Shown: positions 1 to 5,718 of the stretch, in pieces | How the letters are laid out: the number at the start of each line of letters is the position of its first letter | Position numbering within the stretch: the stretch's first letter is position 1 | NCBI GenBank assembly: GCA_938092125.1 | Contig: CALKMQ010000056.1 | Span: 1-6,742, forward strand | Source of the DNA: an uncultured bacterium | Lineage (GTDB): Bacteria > Fidelibacterota > Marinisomatia > Marinisomatales > UBA1611 | DNA length: 6,742 nt | Direction: 5' to 3' | Position numbers and translations under genes: made by a program | The notes under the pieces: model-generated | Told to the model about the DNA's origin: nothing | Seen by the model: the letters and a program-made list of their open reading frames with translations, nothing else | The model's database searches: none

Positions 1-1
1 A

Positions 2-784
2 AGAATTACGCGAAAATATTTAGAAAATGACGAAAATGAAGCTGAAGTACTAGATCAAATGACCGAGCTTGGAAAAGGAAGCTATATTGATTTTATGGAA
101 AATCTTGGACTTCCAGTCAAGGACCTAGACTCTTTATATCACGATGAGCTAGATGATCCATGGAAGATTGAGGTTATATATGAAAATGTTAGAAGGCTCG
201 TAGAAGAATCACTAAATACAGGAGAGAACAGACTCCTTGGTAAGTATTCATCAACCCACGAAAAAGGTCTCTATCATGCTATTTGTGCAAAGTATGGCTA
301 CTGGACTGCGGGACTTCTTAAGGTGGGTGTGGACCTTAAATCATTTACGAATCAGCTTAAAACAAGAGAAAGTATGCAAAATGCATTTCATACTTTTTTC
401 CATGCGATGCTCAAGAAATACAATTTTACGGAACTGAAAAATCCGAAAAGAGTAACCAAAGAAAATCAGTTCTCTTGCAAGCAGCAGGTAAAAAGTACAG
501 TACCCGAATTTTACTTTTGGGATAAAATTATTGAGACTAGACTTGGTTATCATGAGCAAGAGCCAAAAGAAGACATTGAAAAATTAAAAGCGCATACAGG
601 AATGATCATCATCGTCACTCCAGACGGAGAAAAATCGCTAACGTCAGGAGAGACATCCGTTTTGCGTATTCCATTTCATGAGTTTGTGAAGGAATCAAAA
701 GCACTACTAGGCATCAAGCTTAGACATACCGAAGTGCAAAGCTTATCTAATAAGCTAAAAAGAAAGCTCTACTGGAACCAGTAG
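2..784 (+). CDS. Partial protein with homing-endonuclease-associated-type repeats and a possible nuclease-fold C-terminus (5' end outside window)
   Basis: The frame is open from base 2 to the TAG at 782-784, giving 260 visible residues. An ATG at 59 exists but has no ribosome binding site and the frame continues upstream without a stop, so the true start probably lies left of the window. Numbering from that ATG, two segments align with each other: residues 5-23 (G7, Y9, M13, L16, G17, K21) and 78-96 (G80, W82, L86, V89, G90, K94). They resemble the homing-endonuclease-associated repeat, a helical DNA-binding module with a Gly-Ser/Tyr-Trp core. Further on, residues 149-161 read PEFYFWDKIIETR, followed by a strand-like MIIIVTPDG at 182-190. 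This layout recalls a PD-(D/E)xK nuclease core, with Arg in place of the usual Lys. The family is not firmly recognised; DNA binding is a moderate inference and nuclease activity a weak one. dinB follows after 59 bp on the same strand. Confidence 0.6.
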   Translation, partial: RITRKYLENDENEAEVLDQMTELGKGSYIDFMENLGLPVKDLDSLYHDELDDPWKIEVIYENVRRLVEESLNTGENRLLGKYSSTHEKGLYHAICAKYGYWTAGLLKVGVDLKSFTNQLKTRESMQNAFHTFFHAMLKKYNFTELKNPKRVTKENQFSCKQQVKSTVPEFYFWDKIIETRLGYHEQEPKEDIEKLKAHTGMIIIVTPDGEKSLTSGETSVLRIPFHEFVKESKALLGIKLRHTEVQSLSNKLKRKLYWNQ

Positions 785-843
785 GTTCTCTTCACTAAGT
801 TGATCTCAGCTTATTGTAATCCTCACATTTTTACCTTTCCCTT

Positions 844-1929
844 TTGAAAAAGATCATACGAAAAATCATCCATATCGATATGGATGCCTTTTTTGCCTCT
901 GTGGAGCAGTTAGACAATCCAAGTCTTCGAGGTAAGCCCGTAGCTGTTGGTGGAAGTAAAGAAAGAGGCGTTGTCGCGGCAGCTTCCTATGAAGCCAGAG
1001 TATTTGGCGTAAGGTCTGCGATGCCCTCTGTTCTTGCAAAAAAGAGGTGTAAGGACCTTATCTTTGCAAAACCAAGGTTCAATAGATATAAAGAAATATC
1101 AGGTCAAATAAGGGATATTTTTTCCGATTACACGGACCTCATTGAACCGCTTTCACTCGATGAGGCTTTTTTGGACGTTACCGAAAACAAAAAAAATGTA
1201 GAACTAGCAGCAGATATCGCAAAAGAGATACGAGCTAGAATTACTTCGGAAACAGGCCTAACTGCATCAGCCGGTATCTCGATTAATAAATTTATAGCAA
1301 AAGTCGCGACAGAGGTCAATAAGCCCAATGGGCAAAAGACGATTCATCCTTCTCAGGTAGATGCGTTTATTGATACGCTCGAGATAAAGAAATTCTTTGG
1401 TGTTGGTAAGGTTACCGCAAAAAAGATGAACGATCTCGGTATTTATTACGGTGCTGATTTACGCAAACTAGATAAAGATAAGCTGATAGCTTATTTCGGA
1501 AAAGCAGGAAGCCATTACTATAAAATAGTCCGAAGTATTCAAGATAGTCCCGTAAACCCTAGTCGCATACGCAAGTCTGTAGGAGCAGAAAGAACGTTCT
1601 CAAAAGATATTAAGTCTGAGGCATTTATGCTTGATGAACTTGAAAGTATTGCTGACGAGCTTGAAAGACGGATGATTAAATCAAAAAATAAAGGTAGGAC
1701 TATTACCGTAAAATTGAAATACAATGATTTTACAAGTCAAACAAGAAGCAAGACGATTGAAAGTTATATATCAAAGAAACACGAATTCTTTCCGGTCATC
1801 GAAGAATTAATCTATCAAAAAAAAATCGAACGCTCTGTACGGTTGCTTGGGATTGCTATTTCTAATTTATACTCTAAAGATAATAATAAAGAAGAAGAGG
1901 TTAGTTTTCAGTTAAAGTTTGATTTTTAA
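844..1929 (+). CDS. dinB: DNA polymerase IV (Y-family translesion polymerase)
   Basis: This 361-residue protein is a complete Y-family polymerase, close to the 351 residues of E. coli Pol IV. It copies damaged templates, at the cost of fidelity, in the cytoplasm. The N-terminal motif IDMDAFFASVEQ (residues 11-22) supplies the metal-binding D12 and the steric-gate F17. SLDEAFLDV (104-112) supplies D106 and E107. SAGISINKFIAKVATEVNKP (142-161) is the conserved palm/finger segment, a helix-hairpin-helix thumb lies near 180-206, and the little finger covers about 245-345. The last six residues, QLKFDF, look like the beta-clamp binding peptide (E. coli ends QLVLGL). The start must precede the DMD motif; a stop at 817-819 and no in-frame ATG leave TTG at 844 as the best start, giving MKKIIRKIIH. 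No clear Shine-Dalgarno sequence or SOS box is visible. Function is very secure; the start codon is inferred. Confidence 0.96.
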   Translation: MKKIIRKIIHIDMDAFFASVEQLDNPSLRGKPVAVGGSKERGVVAAASYEARVFGVRSAMPSVLAKKRCKDLIFAKPRFNRYKEISGQIRDIFSDYTDLIEPLSLDEAFLDVTENKKNVELAADIAKEIRARITSETGLTASAGISINKFIAKVATEVNKPNGQKTIHPSQVDAFIDTLEIKKFFGVGKVTAKKMNDLGIYYGADLRKLDKDKLIAYFGKAGSHYYKIVRSIQDSPVNPSRIRKSVGAERTFSKDIKSEAFMLDELESIADELERRMIKSKNKGRTITVKLKYNDFTSQTRSKTIESYISKKHEFFPVIEELIYQKKIERSVRLLGIAISNLYSKDNNKEEEVSFQLKFDF

Positions 1930-1949
1930 AATATTTAATATAAATATTT
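1929..1949 (+). terminator. AT-only hairpin just after dinB, possible weak terminator
   Basis: AAATATTT at 1929-1936 and again at 1942-1949 can pair as an 8-bp stem around a 5-nt loop. It overlaps the last base of the dinB stop codon and is followed by a T-rich stretch. All pairs are A-T, so the stem would be weak, and AT-rich spacers produce such matches easily. It sits where dinB transcription would be expected to end. Confidence 0.25.
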
Positions 1950-2090
1950 AAACTATTTTATATAATGTACTACTTTATATTAATTATGCTGTAAAACAAC
2001 CTTATCATATCTTCTTTTAAAATTATATAAAAAAACTACTTAAACCTCTGAATTTTTGTTATTTCCGTCATTAGATTGATTGCAGAAAAC
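1930..2090. other. Very AT-rich intergenic spacer between dinB and the small exported-protein pair
   Basis: From 1930 to 2040 only 15 of 111 bases are G or C, much less than in the flanking genes. It contains an imperfect tandem repeat, ACTATTTTATAT at 1952-1963 and ACTACTTTATAT at 1969-1980, which match at 11 of 12 bases with a 17-bp period. No convincing gene is seen. The promoter of the gene starting at 2104 should lie in or near the right half, but I found no good match to the Bacteroidota TTTG / TAnnTTTG promoter at proper spacing. Confidence 0.5.
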
Positions 2091-2091
2091 A

Positions 2092-2098
2092 AAGGAGA
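2092..2098 (+). promoter_or_regulatory. Strong Shine-Dalgarno site that fixes the ATG at 2104
   Basis: AAGGAGA at 2092-2098 lies 5 nt upstream of the ATG at 2104. It is the strongest ribosome-binding match on the plus strand of this window. It favours 2104 over the in-frame TTG at 2080, which would place this site inside the coding sequence. Confidence 0.7.
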
Positions 2099-2103
2099 TT
2101 CCA

Positions 2104-2559
2104 ATGAAACAATCCATAATAGTGTTGAGCTTGGCTATGCTGGTTAATTGTGTAGAGGTTGATGTAAGCAGCGCGAATGGTGATTTTAAAGCAGAATATC
2201 AAAAAGATATTTGTGATAAATATTCAATGTATGCAAATACAATGGATGTGGCTGGGAGTATGTCTTTATACGCTGAAGATGCGATTGTAAATGGGAATGG
2301 ACTTTCTCCAATTCAAGGTCTCGATAAAATCAAACAAGACTTTATAGATTGGTATGGAAGTTCAGAGTCAATTAATCATAGCGCAGAAGTAATATCAGCG
2401 CAAGTATTTGGTAACAGAGCTTTTGCTTATGGTAAATGGAAAGTAAAAAGTACATCAAAAGAAGGAGTGACGATGGAGCGAGAGGGATATTGGTCTACAC
2501 ATAATGTTAAAGTGGATGGGTCTTGGAAAATGACATTAGACCACACAAACGACCTCTAA
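2104..2559 (+). CDS. Exported SnoaL/DUF4440-like NTF2-fold protein, probable lipoprotein
   Basis: The protein has 151 residues from the ATG at 2104, chosen because an AAGGAGA site lies just upstream. Residues 1-16 form a short basic and hydrophobic export signal ending in LVNC. C16 could be lipidated, although Asn before the cysteine is unusual, so plain secretion is possible. Residues about 30-151 fit the SnoaL-like/DUF4440 branch of the NTF2 fold: an N-terminal helix (EYQKDICDKYSMYANTMDV), then LYAEDAIV (55-62), a helix with PIQGLDKIKQDF (69-80), and strands AFAYGKWKV (107-115... approximate) and GYWSTHNVKVDGSWKMTLDH (128-147). Members range from steroid-isomerase-like enzymes to binding proteins, and the substrate cannot be read from the sequence. 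The next gene starts 21 nt downstream on the same strand, so the two are probably cotranscribed. Confidence 0.82.
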   Translation: MKQSIIVLSLAMLVNCVEVDVSSANGDFKAEYQKDICDKYSMYANTMDVAGSMSLYAEDAIVNGNGLSPIQGLDKIKQDFIDWYGSSESINHSAEVISAQVFGNRAFAYGKWKVKSTSKEGVTMEREGYWSTHNVKVDGSWKMTLDHTNDL

Positions 2560-2580
2560 GGTCATAATCAATAACGGAAA

Positions 2581-2949
2581 ATGAAAAAAATTATTGTAAG
2601 CGCATTCGTTATATGCGCTTGTATTATGAACGCTCAGGATAACAGTGGTGTTGAACCGAAGTTAGAGCAAAAGCAAAAAGTAAAAAGGGTAGATAAGTGG
2701 TTTGCTGTAGATAAAGCGCAGCATTTCACCTACAGCTGTTTGATATCGCTAGGTTGTCAGTACGTTCTGGTCAATAAATCTAAGAATACGGAGTCAGAGT
2801 CTCTGCCTGTTTCCACGGCATTAAGTTTTGTTGCAGGGCTTTCGAAAGAATTAAACGACTCCAGGGGAAAAAACGGATTTTTTAGCGTGAAAGATATGAT
2901 TGCAAATTGCGCAGGGCTCCTCTTAGCAGCTGCAATTATAAAAAGTTAA
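2581..2949 (+). CDS. YfiM/DUF2279-like exported protein
   Basis: This 122-residue protein begins with a signal peptide (MKKIIVSAFVICACIMNA) and probable cleavage before QDN, a pattern common in Bacteroidota secreted proteins. The mature part carries a spaced set of charged residues typical of the YfiM/DUF2279 family: DKW at 38-40, DKAQH at 44-48, GLSKELND at 86-93, and FSVKDMIANCAG at 101-112, which runs into a final hydrophobic segment. E. coli YfiM is a predicted lipoprotein of unknown function; here no lipobox cysteine is evident at the cleavage site. The hydrophobic stretches near 51-64 and 105-120 suggest contact with a membrane. The ATG at 2581 is the first in frame, with only a weak purine-rich leader. 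It lies 21 nt after the NTF2-fold gene and ends 4 bp from a convergent gene. Family assignment is fairly confident; the role is unknown. Confidence 0.8.
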   Translation: MKKIIVSAFVICACIMNAQDNSGVEPKLEQKQKVKRVDKWFAVDKAQHFTYSCLISLGCQYVLVNKSKNTESESLPVSTALSFVAGLSKELNDSRGKNGFFSVKDMIANCAGLLLAAAIIKS

Positions 2950-2965
2950 TTAATTATAATTTGCA
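2931..2965. terminator. Hairpin spanning two convergent gene ends, candidate bidirectional terminator
   Basis: TGCAATTATAA at 2931-2941 is complementary to TTATAATTTGCA at 2954-2965, forming an 11-bp stem with one bulged T and a 12-nt loop (2942-2953). The loop holds the stop codon of the plus-strand gene, and the right arm begins with the stop codon of the minus-strand gene. Since the stops are only 4 bp apart, a shared terminator would have to overlap both genes. The stem is AT-rich and lacks a long T run on either side, so strength is uncertain. Confidence 0.4.
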
Positions 2966-3226
2966 TTTAATGCCGTAGTTGAACATTTCGACAACCAGCG
3001 TTTCCATGTGACCAATCTTTTTTTCCACTTCATTTAACTTTACGAAATGATGATCTGATGTAGAGCCAATCTCTGCATAAATGATTTCTATTGCTTTCAC
3101 GATCTCATCAAACCTGTTGTTAGCGCGCTCTTCCGCTTTTTGAAGGTCTTGCTGCCCCATGAAGATGAATAAAGAAAATACCAGTATGGCGCCTGTTATT
3201 AGGCCTTGGAAATATGAACGCATCAT
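2954..3226 (-). CDS. Small membrane-anchored coiled-coil protein, last gene of the pxp operon
   Basis: The 90-residue product starts MMRSYFQG and has one hydrophobic segment at about residues 8-24 (GLITGAILVFSLFIFMG). A hydrophilic, helix-prone remainder with heptad-like spacing follows at about 26-50 and 60-82, so a single-pass anchor with a coiled-coil tail is likely. The N-terminal GxxxG-like stretch ending in FMG resembles anchors of other small Bacteroidota proteins. No enzyme motif is seen and no named family is recognised. The start overlaps the pxpA stop by 4 nt (ATGA). AGGAG in the pxpA tail lies 4 nt before the first ATG and about 7 nt before a second adjacent ATG at 3223, so residue 2 may be the true start. 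Tight coupling implies co-expression with 5-oxoprolinase; an accessory or membrane-tethering role is only a guess. Confidence 0.72.
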   Translation of the reverse strand: MMRSYFQGLITGAILVFSLFIFMGQQDLQKAEERANNRFDEIVKAIEIIYAEIGSTSDHHFVKLNEVEKKIGHMETLVVEMFNYGIKCKL

Positions 3227-3954
3227 TGACTCCTATTTAGTTTATTGTTTACGGCACTTGCAATTTTTAAAGCATCAGGTGTATCACTGTGAATGCACAG
3301 CGTCTCCGATTGAATGGTAATTTCTGTTCCATCGTGAGCAACTAATTTATTATTATTTGATATGTTATATGCCTGCAATGAAGCTGTTTGAGAGCTTAAT
3401 ATTAAAGCATTACTTAAAGTTCTTTTCCGTAGGCTTCCATCTGCTTCGTAGGTCCTATCAGCAAAGGATTCACGTAATACATTTAGTCCCATGTCTTCTA
3501 AAATTGAAACCATCTTAGAGCCAGCCAAACACATAACCGGCAGGGAGGGGTTGATGGATTTAATGACCTCACCGATTAAAGTTGCTAAACTTTCATCGTT
3601 TGCTGCTTTGTTATAAAGAGCGCCATGTGGTTTCATATGACTAATTGAATAATTCTGCTCGGTAGCAATATCCATCACTCTGGTAATTTGTTCTAGGATT
3701 GAAGTAGACAGCTCTTCATTGGTAATGTCCATTTCATATCGACCAAAGTTCTTACGATCTGGGTAGCTAGGGTGTGCGCCAATCTTGACCTTTTTTTCTT
3801 TTGCGGCCTTAACCATGGCTCGTATCATTTTTTCATCACCAGCATGACCGCCGCAAGCTATATTGATTGAGGTGACATGGTCCATTAAAGCTTCATATGT
3901 TCCATTGTCTAAAAGCGTATTTATTTCTCCCATATCGCAATTAATATCGATCAT
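3223..3954 (-). CDS. pxpA: 5-oxoprolinase subunit A (LamB/YcsF family)
   Basis: PxpA acts with PxpB and PxpC in the cytoplasm to hydrolyse 5-oxo-L-proline to L-glutamate using ATP. The 243 residues match the family length (E. coli 244). Conserved blocks appear in order: DINCDMGE (3-10), INIACGGHAGD (30-40), KIGAHPSYPDRKNFGR (57-72), HMKPHGALYN (106-115), ESFADRTYEADGSLRKRT (162-179) and CIHSDTPDALKIA (220-232). The acidic and histidine residues in these blocks belong to the LamB/YcsF barrel. The ATG at 3954 overlaps the pxpC stop by one base (TAATG), which points to coupled translation; an AGGAG lies about 14 nt upstream, rather far to act alone. The older family name LamB refers to an Aspergillus lactam-utilisation gene, not the E. 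coli maltoporin. No key block is missing. Confidence 0.96.
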   Translation of the reverse strand: MIDINCDMGEINTLLDNGTYEALMDHVTSINIACGGHAGDEKMIRAMVKAAKEKKVKIGAHPSYPDRKNFGRYEMDITNEELSTSILEQITRVMDIATEQNYSISHMKPHGALYNKAANDESLATLIGEVIKSINPSLPVMCLAGSKMVSILEDMGLNVLRESFADRTYEADGSLRKRTLSNALILSSQTASLQAYNISNNNKLVAHDGTEITIQSETLCIHSDTPDALKIASAVNNKLNRSQ

Positions 3955-4862
3955 TATTTAAGTATTTGCTCCTGAGCGAGATAAAGCGTCTCTGCTTTGT
4001 CCATGGTAATAAGTTCAAATGTAAACATATCTCCTGGCCTTAATTGACCAACTTTGTGCATGTCCGCTGCAATCACATTTGCAATTTTTGGATAGCCACC
4101 TGTTGTTTGATGGTCAACAAACGTAATAATGCTATCACCATCGCCTGTAACCTGCACTGCGCCCAATGGTAAACCCTCGGTTATCATGTCCTCGGGTGTT
4201 CGTTTTTGTATTTTAGGCCCATGGATACGGATTCCCATGCGATTGGATTGATGAGATACGGTGTATTCTTTACTGAAAAATAATTCTTGTGTAGGTTTGT
4301 CAAACAGGGAATGCTGCAAGCCAGGAGTTGCTCGAATGATAGAACGGTTATAATCAATTGGAAACTTTCGATCGATTGGGAAATATCGTTTTTCAGGCTC
4401 GTTATAGGCTAGTTGGTCCTCTTTTTGCAGGTTTCTTCCTCTAAATCCTCCCGATTTAGACATTAAATGTGTAGAGCTACTACCAAGTAAGTCTGCTACA
4501 TTAAAACCATCTTGAACTGCAAGATAGCACCTTGCCCCTGAGGTGGATCCACCGATAGAGAGAATGTCTCCTTTTAAGATAGTTATAGGCTTGTTAAAAG
4601 GAACTTCTTCTCCTCGAATTGTTGCTGGAAAATGACTTCCAGAAAGGCAGATTGTCGTTGGCATATCGAAAAGATACGTCCCGCCAAAAAGCGTTATCTC
4701 CAAAACGGCATCATTAATATGATTACCTAGGAAAAGATTTGCTATTTTCATCGATACTTTATCGGCGGCTCCTGTTGGTGAAATGCCAATGTGAGTATAG
4801 CCATCACGACCAAGGTCTTGTACTAGGTCTTGAAATCCTTGCTTGATCACCGTTATCTTCAA
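3954..4862 (-). CDS. pxpC: 5-oxoprolinase subunit C (KipA/YbgK-type, CT_A_B domain)
   Basis: This 302-residue subunit is the biotin-dependent-carboxyltransferase-like A/B half of 5-oxoprolinase and pairs with PxpB. Family blocks are GRDGYTHIGISPTGAAD (18-34), GARCYLAVQDGF (109-120), STHLMSKSGGFRGR (130-143), SNRMGIRIHGP (206-216), GAVQVTGDGDSIITFVDH (234-251), and TTGGYPKIANVIAADMHKVG (253-272), continuing to LRPGD. The domain is whole and of usual size. The start is a TTG at 4862 that overlaps the pxpB TGA by 4 nt (TTGA). An AGGAG in the pxpB tail lies 8 nt before it, and no ATG is available before the conserved N-terminal MKITVIKQGF. The family is often labelled allophanate hydrolase subunit 2 or KipA; the complete pxpBCA set makes 5-oxoprolinase the better call. 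Confidence 0.95.
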   Translation of the reverse strand: MKITVIKQGFQDLVQDLGRDGYTHIGISPTGAADKVSMKIANLFLGNHINDAVLEITLFGGTYLFDMPTTICLSGSHFPATIRGEEVPFNKPITILKGDILSIGGSTSGARCYLAVQDGFNVADLLGSSSTHLMSKSGGFRGRNLQKEDQLAYNEPEKRYFPIDRKFPIDYNRSIIRATPGLQHSLFDKPTQELFFSKEYTVSHQSNRMGIRIHGPKIQKRTPEDMITEGLPLGAVQVTGDGDSIITFVDHQTTGGYPKIANVIAADMHKVGQLRPGDMFTFELITMDKAETLYLAQEQILK

Positions 4863-5560
4863 AACAATGACTCCTGGTTATCGTGAAATGCTTCTTTGGT
4901 GATGGACTTAAATTCAATGGTTGCTCCCATGGGTAACGCTGGCGTTTTAACCTGACTCCAATTAAATAGAGTTAGCGGTGTTCTACCAATGATATTCCAG
5001 CCTCCAGGGCTTTGAATTGGGTATATGCCAGTTTGTTTTCCTCCAATAGCAACAGATCCCGCGGGCACGATGGTTCTCGGAGATTCTAACCTAGGTGTTT
5101 CAAGGTTTTGGTCCATACCACCGACATAGGGAAACCCAGGAGAGAAGCCTAAAAAGTAAATTAAATATTTTCCAGTTGTGTGCTTATGAATGATTTGCTC
5201 AATGCTTAACCCTGTATGAGAGGCAACGCGAGCGAGATCAGGTGCAAATTCACCTTCATAACAAACCGGTATTTTGATTCTGGTTTTATCAGCGACTTTT
5301 ATTTCATGATTCTCGCTAAAAAGTTGTTTTAGTTTTGCGATGGTTCGCCACAAAGAGATACCTTCTTTTAACCGGACTAATATGGAGTTATAGGCAGGCG
5401 AAAGATTGCTAATTTTATCTTCGTGATCCTCTAATAAAAGAGTGCTGTAAAAATGAACTTGCTGATGTATATATTCTGATATCTCCGCGTTAAACTGAAT
5501 CATGATCGAGCGATCAGAAGCAGGAGAAATTATGGGCTCTTTAAATGTGTTTTGATCCAA
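4859..5560 (-). CDS. pxpB: 5-oxoprolinase subunit B (KipI/YbgJ-type, CT_C_D domain)
   Basis: PxpB is the C/D half of the carboxyltransferase-like pair and is thought to help activate 5-oxoproline with ATP. The 233 residues include an N-terminal strand region (ASDRSIMIQFNAEIS, 14-28), a middle helix with HTTGKYLIYFLGFSPGFPYV (127-146), then LETPRLESPRTIVPAGSVAI (153-172) and SPGGWNIIGRTPLTLFN (184-200), all hallmark blocks. The start is set at TTG 5560. An ATG at residue 20 would cut into the first conserved strand, and no in-frame ATG lies upstream, so a TTG start is favoured. It begins 2 nt after the stop codon of a small membrane ORF, so it is probably translated by coupling. In Bacillus the homologue is called KipI, an inhibitor of the sporulation kinase; that role is not implied here. 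Confidence 0.94.
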   Translation of the reverse strand: MDQNTFKEPIISPASDRSIMIQFNAEISEYIHQQVHFYSTLLLEDHEDKISNLSPAYNSILVRLKEGISLWRTIAKLKQLFSENHEIKVADKTRIKIPVCYEGEFAPDLARVASHTGLSIEQIIHKHTTGKYLIYFLGFSPGFPYVGGMDQNLETPRLESPRTIVPAGSVAIGGKQTGIYPIQSPGGWNIIGRTPLTLFNWSQVKTPALPMGATIEFKSITKEAFHDNQESLF

Positions 5561-5562
5561 CG

Positions 5563-5712
5563 CTAAATACCTACGTAACGGCTCACAGTTAAAAAGATAA
5601 AAGCGATAATAAGTAGTCTCACTATAATGACCATAATGTTGTAAGGGGTAAAGTCTATCCTTTTTGAATTTGTTATGTCTCTTGTTTTAAACACATCTCT
5701 AAAGAATTTCAT
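5563..5712 (-). CDS. 49-residue single-pass membrane microprotein, first ORF of the pxp operon
   Basis: Reading leftward from the ATG at 5712, a 49-codon frame begins MKFFRDVFKTRD, includes RIDFTPYNIMV (18-28), and ends SRYVGI before a TAG at 5565-5563. An in-frame ATG at 5718 would add two residues; a TAA just upstream closes the frame. Residues about 25-43 (NIMVIIVRLLIIAFIFLTV) form a clear hydrophobic span, interrupted by one Arg, and the N-terminal half is basic, so a one-pass inner-membrane protein with the N-terminus in the cytoplasm is expected. The stop lies 2 nt before the pxpB TTG, which would explain how pxpB, with no good Shine-Dalgarno of its own, is translated. No family is recognised. 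Evidence is position, length of the open frame and sensible composition; a chance ORF cannot be ruled out without homologues. Confidence 0.55.
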   Translation of the reverse strand: MKFFRDVFKTRDITNSKRIDFTPYNIMVIIVRLLIIAFIFLTVSRYVGI

Positions 5713-5718
5713 AGGCAT

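Noticed and set aside
237..559. Open frames in other frames or on the opposite strand inside the first gene (237-437 plus, 341-559 minus)
   Set aside because: They lie inside a longer frame with sensible protein sequence, have no ribosome site, and their products show no recognisable pattern.
1128..1724. Two antisense open frames within dinB (1128-1328 and 1539-1724)
   Set aside because: dinB is certain in the sense frame; the antisense products are low-complexity, serine- and hydrophobic-rich shadows of it.
1929..1980. AT-rich repeats after dinB as a CRISPR array, attachment site or origin
   Set aside because: Only two short imperfect copies occur, with no spacers, no integrase or replication gene nearby, and composition alone can explain them.
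2080..2103. Upstream TTG start at 2080 for the NTF2-fold protein
   Set aside because: It would put the AAGGAGA ribosome site inside the gene and add a polar stretch before the export signal; the ATG at 2104 gives a normal signal peptide.
3954..5560. Allophanate hydrolase / urea amidolyase or sporulation-kinase inhibitor (KipI-KipA) function for the B and C subunits
   Set aside because: No biotin carboxylase or amidase domain is nearby, no sporulation context is seen, and the complete pxpB-pxpC-pxpA set is the known signature of 5-oxoprolinase.
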